DNA of 64,000 nt, from the NCBI GenBank assembly GCA_035295125.1, contig DATGJP010000043.1, positions 1 through 64,000 of the forward strand, in the 5' to 3' direction. A program made the position numbers and the translations under genes. Origin of the DNA: JAICMB01 sp035295125. GTDB taxonomy: Bacteria; Acidobacteriota; Terriglobia; Bryobacterales; Bryobacteraceae. The notes beneath the pieces were generated by a model. That model was not told the origin of the DNA and ran no database searches. It saw only the letters and a list, made by a program, of their open reading frames with translations. Below are positions 6,926 to 17,500 of this stretch, in pieces; positions within the stretch are counted from its first letter, which is position 1; each line of letters opens with the position of its first letter.

Positions 6926-9628
6926 TCATCCTTCGCGAAGGGCACTCATCGGGTCCACTTTGGTCGCGCGCCGGGCTGGAAGGTAGCTGGCTAGAACGGC
7001 AATCGCAAATAGAAGTAGAGGTACGATCAGAAACACAGCCGGATCATGGGGGCGCACCCCATAGAGCAAACTTGCCATCACGGATGCAGAGGATGCAGAA
7101 AAGACCAATCCGGCAACGACGCCCACGCCAGCCAGCGCGACCCCGCGGTTTAAGAACATTCTCAGAATGTCCTCCCGCCGCGCGCCCAGGGCCATGCGGA
7201 TACCGATTTCGCGCGATCTTTGGCCCACCATATAAGCCAGCAAGCCGTAGATTCCGATGGAGGCCAGTAGCACCGCCAGTCCCGCAAATCCGCCCACCAG
7301 ATCGGCAGAAAAACGGCGTGAGGCCAGTGACCGATCCAGGACGTCGTTCATAGAAGAAACACCGAATACCGGCAAGCCGGGATCGATGCTCTGGATTTCA
7401 TGCCGAATCTGTGGTTCGAGCAGGGCCGCGGGCAGAGACGTCCGCAACACCACGCTCAGTCGCTTGTTGGAATCTTGATAAGTCGAAACGTAGATGTGCG
7501 GAACGCCATCGATGTCGAGACCGTCACTCTTGATGTCCTTAACAATACCTACGATTGTCGTCCATGGCTTGGTAGGGTCTCGTCTGAACCGCACTCGACG
7601 GCCCAGCGGATCCCGGGTTGGCCAATACTTGTGAGCGGTGCTTTCATCCACGATGGCAACCAGCGGTTTGCCGTCTTCATCGCCCTCGGTGAATGGGCGG
7701 CCTCGTAGTAGCGATGCTTGTAACACCTTAAAATAATCGGGGCTTATCCGAATTCTCTCGGCGTGCAGGTCCTGCAAGGACTCGTCTGGCATATCTTCAA
7801 TCGCAAAGCCTTCATTCGTTACGCCACCGACCGCGTTGGGGTTGGTATTGGTGCTCGGTAGAGCCGAAGTGATTGCGGCAAGCTCCACTCCCGGAATTGC
7901 CTTCATGCGCCGCAGCAACTCACGATTAAAGATGGCTCTGCGAGGAACATCGAGATACGGGTCCGTCTCCCGTTCGTTAGGATTCGGAAGCTGTATGTTT
8001 GCCGTGACAACTTGAGTTGGATTAAAGCCTGGATTCTCCTGCAACAGATCCCGCAGCGTACGCAGCAGCAAGCCCGCTCCGACCATCAGTATGACGGCAA
8101 ATGCCAGCTCAGAGACGATTAGAACATCCCGCAACCGGCCGGTCTTCGTGCTGTAGCCGGACCCTCGACCGCCTTCACGAATGGAGGAAGAGAGCGCGAC
8201 TTTTGCTGAATGAAACGCTGGAACAAGTCCAAACAGTAAGCCGGTGAGAATGGAAATCAGCAGAGCGAACGCCAGCACCACCGAGTCGATTCGTACTTCG
8301 TTGAGACGGGGAACGCTCGACGGCACGAAGCGCAGTATAAAATCCAAAGTACCCACTGCGGTTGCGACTCCCACGGCGCCGCCGATGAGCGACAACAGCA
8401 TGGACTCGGTCAGCATCTGGCGGACCATCCGGCCGCGGCTCGCCCCCAGTGATAGCCGCACCGCCATCTCTTGTTGTCGCCCCGACGCACGAGCCAAGAG
8501 GAGATTGGCAATGTTCAACGATACGATGAAAACGATCAGGATCACCGCGCCCAGTAACACCAGGAGCATGGGCCGCATATTGCCCACCAAAGTTTCCTGC
8601 AATGGTTGAATCTCGATTGTCCATTGCGTCTGCGGCGGGTAATCGCCGGAAAAGTCCTGGCGCAATTGGGCAGCCATGGCAGTGAGGCGCGCCTGAGCTT
8701 GCGCCAGTGTCAGGCCAGGCTTCAGTCGTCCGATTCCATTGACTAGAATCCGGGTACCACGCATTGGCTTGGGAAAGGGGTCGCCGCTGAACCCGAAGGC
8801 GCTAAATATTTCAACGTCGCCGGAAACCGTCGGTCCAGGATGGCGAAATCCCGGTGGTAGAACCCCAATAATCGTGAACGGATCATTGTCGAGCCGAAGG
8901 ATTCGGCCGGCAATGTTCGGATCGGCGCCATAGGCGCGGCGCCATAAGCCATCGCTGATTACGACCTCTGTAGCGGCACCAGGCACAAAATCCTGCGGAC
9001 CAAACAACCGTCCAATTTGCGGCTTGACACCCAGCAGGGAAAAGTAGCTGAAACTGCCATTTACGCCCTCGAGACGCTCGGGCTGTCCGGCGCCGGTCAA
9101 ATTCTCGCTACCCTCGAAGATCGGCGTGATATCTTCAAATACACCCGCTCGCGTCTGCAGGTCATCCAGTTCGGGCTTGGAAAACCGAACGTCCCGCAAT
9201 CCTACGCCGGGCTCGTTAAAGAAGACTCGTACCAAACGATCGGGATCGCGGTAGGGCAGAGAACGCAGCAACACGGCATCCACAATGCTGAAAATGGCGG
9301 TGTTAGCTCCCACGCCCAGAGCCAGCGTCAGGACAGCCACGATCGTGAATGTGGGCTTCTTGACCAGCATGCGCAAACCATAGCGAACATCCTGGCCAAG
9401 CTCCGACGCAAACCGTGTCATCCAAATCTCCCGCGACTCTTCCTGCTTCAATCCGACGTTGCCAAATCGGCGGCGCGCTTCAGCCCGTGCGTGCTCCGCC
9501 GTCATACCGTCAGCTTCGAGTTCCGCGGCTTTTTCGGCGAGGTGGAGCTCCATTTCTTCACGCAGCGCCGCGCTACGTCTGGCGCTCTTCATCCAATACC
9601 TCAGGCGTCGGCTCACCATGTCCGTCAC
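6926..9628 (-). CDS. ADOP-family FtsX/MacB-like membrane permease
   Basis: The 900-residue product has the acidobacterial duplicated orphan permease layout: a soluble prefix (1-75) with the repeated-helix motif EEMELHLAEKAAELEADGMT, a first membrane segment after VRYGLRMLVKKP (LTLALGVGANTAIFSIVDAV), a large periplasmic MacB-PCD-like domain, three membrane helices near the middle (LIVFIVSLNIANLLLARASG), a second periplasmic domain, and three C-terminal helices ending ARRATKVDP. It resembles two FtsX permeases fused in tandem. No ATPase gene is adjacent, as is normal for this family; transported substrate unknown. It starts at GTG 9628, overlapping the PadR stop by 4 bp, so the pair is translationally coupled. 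Confidence 0.9.
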   Translation of the reverse strand: MTDMVSRRLRYWMKSARRSAALREEMELHLAEKAAELEADGMTAEHARAEARRRFGNVGLKQEESREIWMTRFASELGQDVRYGLRMLVKKPTFTIVAVLTLALGVGANTAIFSIVDAVLLRSLPYRDPDRLVRVFFNEPGVGLRDVRFSKPELDDLQTRAGVFEDITPIFEGSENLTGAGQPERLEGVNGSFSYFSLLGVKPQIGRLFGPQDFVPGAATEVVISDGLWRRAYGADPNIAGRILRLDNDPFTIIGVLPPGFRHPGPTVSGDVEIFSAFGFSGDPFPKPMRGTRILVNGIGRLKPGLTLAQAQARLTAMAAQLRQDFSGDYPPQTQWTIEIQPLQETLVGNMRPMLLVLLGAVILIVFIVSLNIANLLLARASGRQQEMAVRLSLGASRGRMVRQMLTESMLLSLIGGAVGVATAVGTLDFILRFVPSSVPRLNEVRIDSVVLAFALLISILTGLLFGLVPAFHSAKVALSSSIREGGRGSGYSTKTGRLRDVLIVSELAFAVILMVGAGLLLRTLRDLLQENPGFNPTQVVTANIQLPNPNERETDPYLDVPRRAIFNRELLRRMKAIPGVELAAITSALPSTNTNPNAVGGVTNEGFAIEDMPDESLQDLHAERIRISPDYFKVLQASLLRGRPFTEGDEDGKPLVAIVDESTAHKYWPTRDPLGRRVRFRRDPTKPWTTIVGIVKDIKSDGLDIDGVPHIYVSTYQDSNKRLSVVLRTSLPAALLEPQIRHEIQSIDPGLPVFGVSSMNDVLDRSLASRRFSADLVGGFAGLAVLLASIGIYGLLAYMVGQRSREIGIRMALGARREDILRMFLNRGVALAGVGVVAGLVFSASSASVMASLLYGVRPHDPAVFLIVPLLLFAIAVLASYLPARRATKVDPMSALREG

Positions 9629-9963
9629 CCCGCTCCCATCACACGGGCGATCGCCAGTGTGAGTTTGGCGTACTTTCGAGTTTCAACCGCCAGCTGTCTG
9701 CGGCCAGCCGCTGTGATCTTGTAGATCCTTGCCCGCCGATTATTCGACGTCACGCCCCAGACGCCGTCGATCCAGCCGTTTACCTCCAACCGCTGGAGAG
9801 CGGGATACAGAGAGCCCTCCTCGACCAGGAGCTCATTCTCGGACGATTGTTGAATGAACTGGACTATGCCGTATCCATGCAGGTCGCGCAGCGACAGTGT
9901 TCGCAGAATCAACATGTCCAGCGAGCCCGGCAATGAATCGTTCTTTTGTGCCTTGCGCCCCAT
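9625..9963 (-). CDS. PadR-family transcriptional regulator paired with ADOP
   Basis: This is a winged-helix PadR regulator of the acidobacterial subtype. From ATG 9963 (MGRKAQKND) it has 112 residues; an upstream start at 10011 adds 16 that are not family-like. The signature runs GSLDMLILRTLSLRDLHGYG, then LLVEEGSLYPALQRLE for the recognition helix, and RRARIYKITAAGRRQL for the wing. It sits directly before the ADOP gene with overlapping stop and start codons and presumably controls the pair. A perfect 10-bp palindrome lies 3 bp before the chosen ATG and may be its own operator. Confidence 0.88.
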   Translation of the reverse strand: MGRKAQKNDSLPGSLDMLILRTLSLRDLHGYGIVQFIQQSSENELLVEEGSLYPALQRLEVNGWIDGVWGVTSNNRRARIYKITAAGRRQLAVETRKYAKLTLAIARVMGAG

Positions 9964-10276
9964 ACCAAGAATTCTTAGCTTACAAGACTCGATCACGCGA
10001 ATCAAGTTCAAAGCGAGCTTCAGTCGCTCGCCAAACTGGCTCCCGCAAAACTGGAGGCAAGGCCCTGCGGAGACACGGGAGACACGCTTACCGGGGCCAC
10101 GGCCTTATCGGGCAGCAGAAGTGTGCTCGCGCCCAAGGCTGAAGAGAGAGTCTCCTCCCGGTAATACTTTTTCAGTTATCCTTCCAGGTCAATAAATCCG
10201 GCTGTTCGTCGATTCGAGTGCACGAGCTGGCCATTCGCGTGGTTGTCGACCGAATGCGAACCCGAGAAGCGCCGTA
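9964..10276. other. Intergenic region with a palindrome next to padR
   Basis: About 310 bp without a gene. The perfect palindrome AAGAATTCTT (9967-9976) sits against the PadR start and is a candidate operator by position. I found no convincing promoter hexamers or terminator hairpin in the remainder. Confidence 0.4.
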
Positions 10277-10900
10277 TCAAAATGTCACGATGTACGCGAT
10301 GTCGGCACAGGGACGAATCGTGCAGTCTCCGACGAGGGATTGCAGGCGCGCCTTGGTGAAGTGTTCGGACCGAAACCCACCCTCTGTCATCAAATACTCG
10401 GCCGACTCCTGCGCGACCGTGTGCCCCAAGCGCCGGTACCATTCGCGTCTCGCCGCGACGGAGGCTTCAGCAAAGACGGACAGCAGTCTCATCCGCGGCT
10501 GAGGAACGCACCGCCGCATTTCGTTGAGAACGCCCCTTTGGTCGTTCATAGTGCCCCAAGTGTTTGTCATGCAGACGGCGAGATCAAACTGCGCCCGGAC
10601 GGGAAGGCAGGTGGCGTCTCCGGTTACGAAGTGCAACCGGCTCGCTCCCTCTCGACGGCGAGCATCAACGACATACGCGTGTTCGTAGTCCACTCCTACG
10701 CCGGTTCGGAGACGATTGCGCAGCAAGGCGAGATGGCGTCCGGTGCCGCACCCCACATCGATCATCGACATCCCTTCCACGACGATGTCGTTGAGCACGT
10801 CAATCTCGGCCTGCAAGAAGTCGCGGATTTCGGGTGGTTGCGTTGCTGGATCAAGGGCTCGATTCAACAAGCCGTCCGCGTAGACTTGCTCGTTGGACAT
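10277..10900 (-). CDS. Class I SAM-dependent methyltransferase
   Basis: The 207-residue protein has a typical Rossmann methyltransferase core: motif I MSMIDVGCGTGRHLALL (about residues 44-60), GVGVDY for the ribose-binding acidic residue, FVTGDATCLP as motif II and FDLAVCMTNTWGTM as motif III/IV. The first 40 residues are a helical cap. There is no membrane segment. No neighbour indicates a substrate: it stands between a PadR-ADOP pair and an IS21 relic. Small-molecule methylation is likely, but nothing here separates it from protein or RNA targets. Confidence 0.8.
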   Translation of the reverse strand: MSNEQVYADGLLNRALDPATQPPEIRDFLQAEIDVLNDIVVEGMSMIDVGCGTGRHLALLRNRLRTGVGVDYEHAYVVDARRREGASRLHFVTGDATCLPVRAQFDLAVCMTNTWGTMNDQRGVLNEMRRCVPQPRMRLLSVFAEASVAARREWYRRLGHTVAQESAEYLMTEGGFRSEHFTKARLQSLVGDCTIRPCADIAYIVTF

Positions 10901-11108
10901 TGATTCAATCTAAAGCGTCGCCAACCGCACGCCTTACCGTACCATGCGCCGCACGACGGTACAACTGAACGTTAATCAGTTATTTTCCTGACAGCCCAAA
11001 GGTCATTCGAGGCATCCGAGCACCAAACCGGGGCGGAAACGACGAGGGAAGCTGGGGGGAGGCGGTGCGCGCCCGGCGTTGCGGCGATTTCAGAATCGTC
11101 GAGCGTAC

Positions 11109-11390
11109 CTAGTAGCGAGCCTCGCAGATCTCCCAGAAGTCGCGGCGTTCTGGTTCCGAAAACGGCGCCATAGCCCAGTCGTCGATCACCAGACCATCGA
11201 TGCGGCTGAGCCGGGCCAGCAAACTGCGCAGGCTGCCATCTGCCCGCGCCATCGCGAAATCACGAAACAGCGACTGAGCACGGGTGTACAGCGGGGAATA
11301 ACCACGCGGCATGCCTTCTGCGCCAGGGCGTACGCTACGAAGCTTTTCCCGACACCCGTTGGCCCGAGGACGAAGTGAACACGATTCCGG
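11109..11390 (-). pseudogene. IstB remnant (IS21-family ATPase helper), frameshifted
   Basis: One frame holds the P-loop segment VHFVLGPTGVGKSFVAYALA; after a single-base shift the next frame continues GYSPLYTRAQSLFRDFAMAR and the Walker B-like RIDGLVIDDWAMAPFSEPER. Both are characteristic of IstB, the AAA+ partner of IS21 transposases. The protein stops at EICEARY, well short of the normal end, and the N-terminal third and the whole istA gene are missing. It adjoins the repeated IS21 end at 11414-11520, so this is an internally deleted element. Confidence 0.75.
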
Positions 11391-11413
11391 GATCGGTCTG
11401 AAATTGCTCGCCT

Positions 11414-11520
11414 TCATCCCGGAACCGGTGTTCACCTTCATCCCGGAATCCCGTTCGAGATCATCCCGGAACACCGTTCGGAACCATCCCGGAATCGCGT
11501 TCATCTTGCCCCGGATTCCC
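11414..11520. repeat. IS21-type end: about 4.5 direct repeats of 23 bp
   Basis: The motif TCATCCCGGAA begins at 11414, 11438 and 11461, with variants CCATCCCGGAA at 11484 and TGCCCCGGATT at 11507, giving a 23-24 bp period. Multiple transposase-binding repeats near the terminus are characteristic of IS21-family ends. They lie directly beside the istB remnant. Confidence 0.7.
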
Positions 11521-11560
11521 CACATGCTCCTCTCAAACACTTCTGCCATGGGCTGCCGAG

Positions 11561-14500
11561 TTATTTAACCGTAATCGAGCGCGCCCCGAGAGCCGGCCCA
11601 TCCGCCCCTTCAACCGCTTTGCCGATCCTCACAGCCAATCCGCTCGGTATAGGATCGATCAGCGGAGCCAATTCGACCGATGCGTCTCCTTCTCCAAAAC
11701 TGTAGCTGCACGGAATGATGGCTCCATCCGGACCAACCAACTGAACGCTGCTTCCATCGATGGTTAGCGGGTTAATGGGAGCGGTGAATTGAATTCGAGT
11801 GTGTCCAGAAGCTAAAGAAACGACCGACTGCACATCCGGAATAGCGGGCTGGCTGGCTCGACCCGTGAAGGCTAATTCCAGTCCTCCCAATGCTTCACTG
11901 AAACGGACGACATACTGAGCATTGTCGATGGGCCCTGTTGGAATCAAACGGACAACGCGTGAGGTTCGTGCCGTTACGGTTGCCGGAATTGCGTCGCCAT
12001 CCCTTAGAAGGGTGATGTCTGCCGCATTGACACTGCCTGGGTCGAGGTCCCTGGTGAACTCAAACTCCAAGACGGAATTTGTTGCGAGAAGCCGCGAACT
12101 GGGATTCACCCGCTGAATCTTCATACTCGTACCGGATGTTCCAGCGATGGTGAAATTGCCGACGTAGAACATAACCGGAGAGCCAGTTGTATCGAGCGCC
12201 GTCGAATCTAAATAGACCTGCACGAAAGCCCCGGAATTGTAGGGACTCCCGGGCGTAAACGTGATCGTCTGGGCATCGGGGGTTTGTACCGTACCGTTGA
12301 TAACAACGCCGTTTTGGACTATGTGAAGGGCTCCGGCCAATGTAGTAACCATAATTGGAGCGTTCAGTTGCAGAACGACGTGAGTCGTTGCGGGCACGTT
12401 AGTGGCACCGTTAGCCGGCGTCTGAGAAACGACCGCCGTCTGGCCACTTTGTGAAGTGCCCGTTGTAAACCGGCTCGTGAAGTCCGACAGGTGGTTGCCC
12501 GCCAGATCCGTGAGATCGTGAGTTGCCACAACGGTTATTGTGGTGGAACTCGGTAGCACGAACGAGGAGAGAAGAATCGTAGTTCCATCTGCTGAATGCG
12601 CAGCCTCAGCTCCCAGGTTATTAATCCCGCTGAAAAGGGCGACGGATGATGGCGTAATGGTTGCTGGATCGATCGATTCCGAAAACTTTAGGACTACCTG
12701 GGTGTTTAACGGTTGCGCTGTCGCGCCATCGAGAGGCGTCACCGCGATCACCGCCGGCGGCACAGTATCGGTACTTGCCGCAGTGGTGAACTTGCTGTTG
12801 AACGCGCCGGGATTACCGGCGACGTCCGTTACATTGGCGAAGAAATTGAATGTCGTGTTGCCAGGCAGCGGGCGGATCGGTGTAAACGTAAATGTACTGC
12901 CGGCGAAGTTGACGGCGCCGGGAATCGCAATGCCGGATAGAGTCGTCAGGCCGACAGAGCTATCGAAGGGCAACGGGCTGAGCGGCGCGCTAAACGTCAC
13001 CGACAGAACCGCGTTCACTGCTACGCCTGATGCGCCATCAGGAGGGTTGATGGCGGTAGCACTTGGAATTGTGTGATCGGGTGTCGCCGTCGGAGCGGTT
13101 GAAAACGAAAATGTCTTTGGCGTCAGCGCGTGTCCCGTCAAATCGCTGATACCGCTGATTTGCACCGTGTAGGTTGTGCCGGGCTGCAATAAGTCGGTTG
13201 GAGCAAATCGAACCGTATCGTAGGCAGCTAAGGTGACGGCTCCAGGTATGGGATTACCGCCGCCTGTTACCACTACTGACGCCGATGGCAGCGTCGTTTG
13301 GTCGAAAATCTTCGAGAACTGTGCCAGGATGAGGGTGTTCACAGGCACTCCCGTCAATCCGTTGGATGGACTCGTGGCCAGCACTGAGAATGAAGGGGTG
13401 TCAGGTCCTGCTCCGGTATTGAATGCCTCACTGAGTTCTGTATTATTACCGGCCAAATCGCTGATCGTGAATGCGTAGGAATAAGGCGTATTTGGGGCAA
13501 GGTTGCCGAACGTTGCGGTCGCGAGCTGACCGTCGGAGCTGACTGTCAAACTCGCAGGCTGGTTGACGTTGATTGCTACAGATGCCGAATGAAACGAAGA
13601 AAGAAATGATATCCGATTTATCCGCTCGCTGAACATGAAACGGAGCGGCGCATTCGTCGGAACGTTGGATGCGGAACTGCCAACGCTGCCGGTTATGACT
13701 GGATTCTTTAAGTCAACGTTGCTACCCGTCGTGAAGGTACTGTTCGCGGAACCAGCCATCGTGTTGCCGCCAAGATCGCGGACTCCTGTGACTGTAATGG
13801 TGTAGGTGGTGTTCGCGTTGAGCAAAGCCGTGGGAGACAACGTAACAATCGTGGGAGATGAGAGCGCCGCACTTGCAGACACGGGACCTGCGGAGGTAGA
13901 CAGCGAAATCCCTGCGAGGCTACTGCCCTGCACCGGTTCACTGAATAGGATCTGCAAAACAGAGTTGATCGGCGCGGTGTTCAGGCCATTGTCCGGACTT
14001 ATTGCGACTACGGTGGGCGGGGTCGAGTCATTGCTGAACGACGTCTCAAACTGCAGATAGAACGTTGAAAAGAGTTGATTGCCGCCGAGGTCCTGGAGGC
14101 CAATACAATTCATCTGTATGTTCGAAAACACCGGGTAGGGCGAAGAAGGAGTGAATGTGAAGACACGCAGGTCGGAGCTGAAAGAGTAGCTTCCTGCCAC
14201 GGGCTGATTAGGAAATGCAGTTACTGGACAAGTGCCGGCATTAAAGCTGGCGCCGTCCATCGGCTTGCTGAAAAGGACCGAAATTACGCTGTTGACCGGG
14301 ACGTCAGTTTCTGCGTTGCCAATGCTTGTTGCGATGACTAAGGGGACGGTCGTATCCACTCCGGCACCGGTCGTGAACGCCAGGTTCGCGGCGGGAAATG
14401 AATTTCCCACCATATCCTCGAGACCAGTGACAGAAACCATAATTGACGCCGAGTCTGGAAGCAGGGTGTTGGGGGTAATCGTCAGAGATTGTCCATAGAG

Positions 14501-17500
14501 TCCGACGCTTAGACTCGCCCCAATTGGAACGCCTCCGGCAGTGAGCGTCACAACCCCGGTATCGAGCGAGGCAGGGTCAATCGGCTTGTTGAACAACACT
14601 CGGCTCAGATAGTTCGTTCCCGCGTTTTTGAAGTTAGCCGTGGGCGCGACGCTTGTCACAGCAGGCGCCAGCATATCAGGGCCAGCTTGCGTTGTGTATT
14701 GGACCCCGGCATTGGCGCCGGCAAGCCCCTGTACGCTGCGGAGCCCGTTCGTCACCGATATAAAATACATAGCGTTCGGCGTCAACGGGGAACTGGGCGT
14801 CAGGCGCACCACATTCGGAGAACGCAATGTCACCGTGGCCGGCACGTTAGTGGTCCCACCTCTCACCAACTCAATAGTTGAGCTGTTCACCGTGGAGGGA
14901 TCAACGGCCAGATTAAACTTGAGATCGAAAACGGCGTTCGTGGGAATTGTCGACTGTCCGGCGGGGCTCGACATATCGAGATGGAAACTCACAACTCCGC
15001 CGCCGGCTATCGTAAACGAGCTGTTCATTCCTCCGTAGAACGCCGTAACGACAGAGCCGGGCGAAAAGGGGTTTGCCGGGGTGAAAACGACCGCTTGTCC
15101 CCCTTCCGTTATGCTGACCGAGCCTGGAACGAGGAGCCCATCATCGGTCACATGTAAAGAGTTGCTCAGACTCGTAGCATCGACGGGCTTGCTGAAGACA
15201 AGAGTGATCGCTGTATCGGCCGGTATCTGTGTCGCTCCGGGTCCTGGACGTTGAGTAACAACAGCCGGTAAGGAAGCGTCCAGGACGACAGTCGAAAACT
15301 GACTGCGAAAATCAGTAAGGGGATTGCCCACCAGGTCTGTCAGACCGTGCGTCGCTAAAACGGTCAGCGTCGCCGGCGCAGGCAGGTTGAACAGACTCAT
15401 CGTCAGTGACTTACTATCGGCTGAACGCTCGATCAGGGGCTGGAGAAGCACATTTCCGTTGAACAGAAGGATCGTGCTTCCGCTTATTGTCGCGGGATTC
15501 AGAGCCTTGGAAAATGTCAAGGTGATGATGGTTGAGGTAACTCCCACAGCCCCATCAGAAGGTGTCACCGATGTCACTACCGGGGGCGAAGTGTCGTTAG
15601 CAGGGGCGCTGGTAAACAATGTGGAAAAGTTAACCGAATGGCCCACGTAATCGGCAATCGATCCCGTACTCACTGTGATTTGCGCATTGCCGGGCCAGGG
15701 AGCCTGTGGAGTGAAGGTCACCACCGGCCCTGACACAACCGTCGTCCCCGCCAGAATCACGCCGGAGGTCGCAATTGCCGGAGACGTTGTGGGATCGATC
15801 GGCTTATTGAACGTAATCTGAACCGGTGTATTGACAGCAACACCCGTGGACCTGTCGGCTGGGGCCACGGAAACAAGCGTCGGAAAAGTATTGTCGTCAA
15901 CCGCCGAGACGGCAGTCGTGAAACTGCTTGTAAGGGCCCCCAGCGGATTTCCTGCGACATCCGTGATGCCTGCACCTTGAAGGGTATAAACCGTAGAAGG
16001 TTGCAGGGACGTTAATGGTCTCAGAATTACCAGGTTGTCCGCCAGGATAAGCGATGAAGGCACAGGGGTGGAACCCATTAACAGCCTCAGTGAGGCTGCC
16101 GTTACGGTGACTGGATCAATTGATTTATTGAAACGCACATTCACCCGAGCGTTACTTGGGATTCCACTCGAGCCCGGGGGAGGGCTGACGGATACAACCG
16201 ACGGTGTTGTGGTATCCGGACCCGAATTGGTCTCGAAGGCCACAAATCCAGGGCTTTGAAAGCGCACACCACTCAAATCGGTGAGACTTCCAATCATCAG
16301 CGAGTAGCTCGTTAATGCCTTCAGCGGGGCTTGCGGTACGAACGACAACACCAAGTCATTCGGAGAAATCTGAACGGTACCGTGCACGTTTTGCTGGTTT
16401 GAATCCGCCAGCGCGAGCGTCGTCGCGGTCACCGAATTGTGGTCTACCGGTTTGCTGAGAAGCACCTGAATTGCAACATTGGTCGGAGCGAAGGAATCGT
16501 TCGCAGGATTGACTGCTATGACACTGGCAGCGGTAAGATCAGGTGCGGTCCCCGTGGTGAAGCCGGCAAGCACAGGGCTCTGCAGTGAATTCCCAGCCAG
16601 ATCGGCAACCGTCGATGAAACGGAAATACTGTAGGCCGTATTCGGGCTCAGCAATGCCGCCGGCGTTATCGTCACCAGTGTTCCTGCGTTGTTCACCGAT
16701 ATCGTAGCGGAGACCGGATTGCCTCCTGACGTAAATTGAATCCCGGCGGAGGCGCTGCTCGCTCGGATTGGTGCGCTAAACAGGATGGTCGGCGCAGTGT
16801 TGAGAGGAATGCCGGATGCTCCGGCCTGCGGACTCGTCGAAACCACCGCTGGTCCTTGCGTTTGTGTATTGAAAGATGTCGTGAAAAAGAGATTTGTGGG
16901 AACGAACAGCTTCACAATGTCCACTAATGGGGACACGAGGAAGTAAGATGCGCCAGCGGACAGCGGGCGTTGCGGCGTGATACTTACGGACAGACCGTCA
17001 GGGGAGAATTTGACCGCGGCCGGAGCGTGACCGCCGCCGTTCTGAAAGTACGTGTTCTGGCTGGTCAGCGAAGCGGGATTCAATCGGCGTGGCGATTGAA
17101 TAAAGACTTGTACATTGGTCGGCACGGTGGCGCCGGTATTCGGACTAATCGAGGCGACAACCGGAGATGACGACCCGCTGTTGGTCGTAAATGTACTTGT
17201 GAACGGCGGCGCCGTAAAGGAATTCAAGGCCGATCGAACTCCACTCACCTGCAAGGTGCAGCGTCTCGTGATGAGCGGGGTGTTGGGCACAAAAACGATG
17301 TACAGCCCATCGTCGGACACGCTGACCGTTCCACTGACATTTGAGTTTCCGTCATTAAGTTGAACATTTCCGCTGTTCACATAAGACGGATCCACCGGCT
17401 GACTCATTGTGAGGACCACGCCGGAGTTGGGGTCGACGCCGGTGGATTGGTCTGCCGGATAGACTGCGTTCACTGTGAAAGATGAAGAGGCGGGAAGCGT

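Noticed and set aside
9017..9724. Rightward 235-residue frame opposite the ADOP gene
   Set aside because: Antisense shadow without domain signature.
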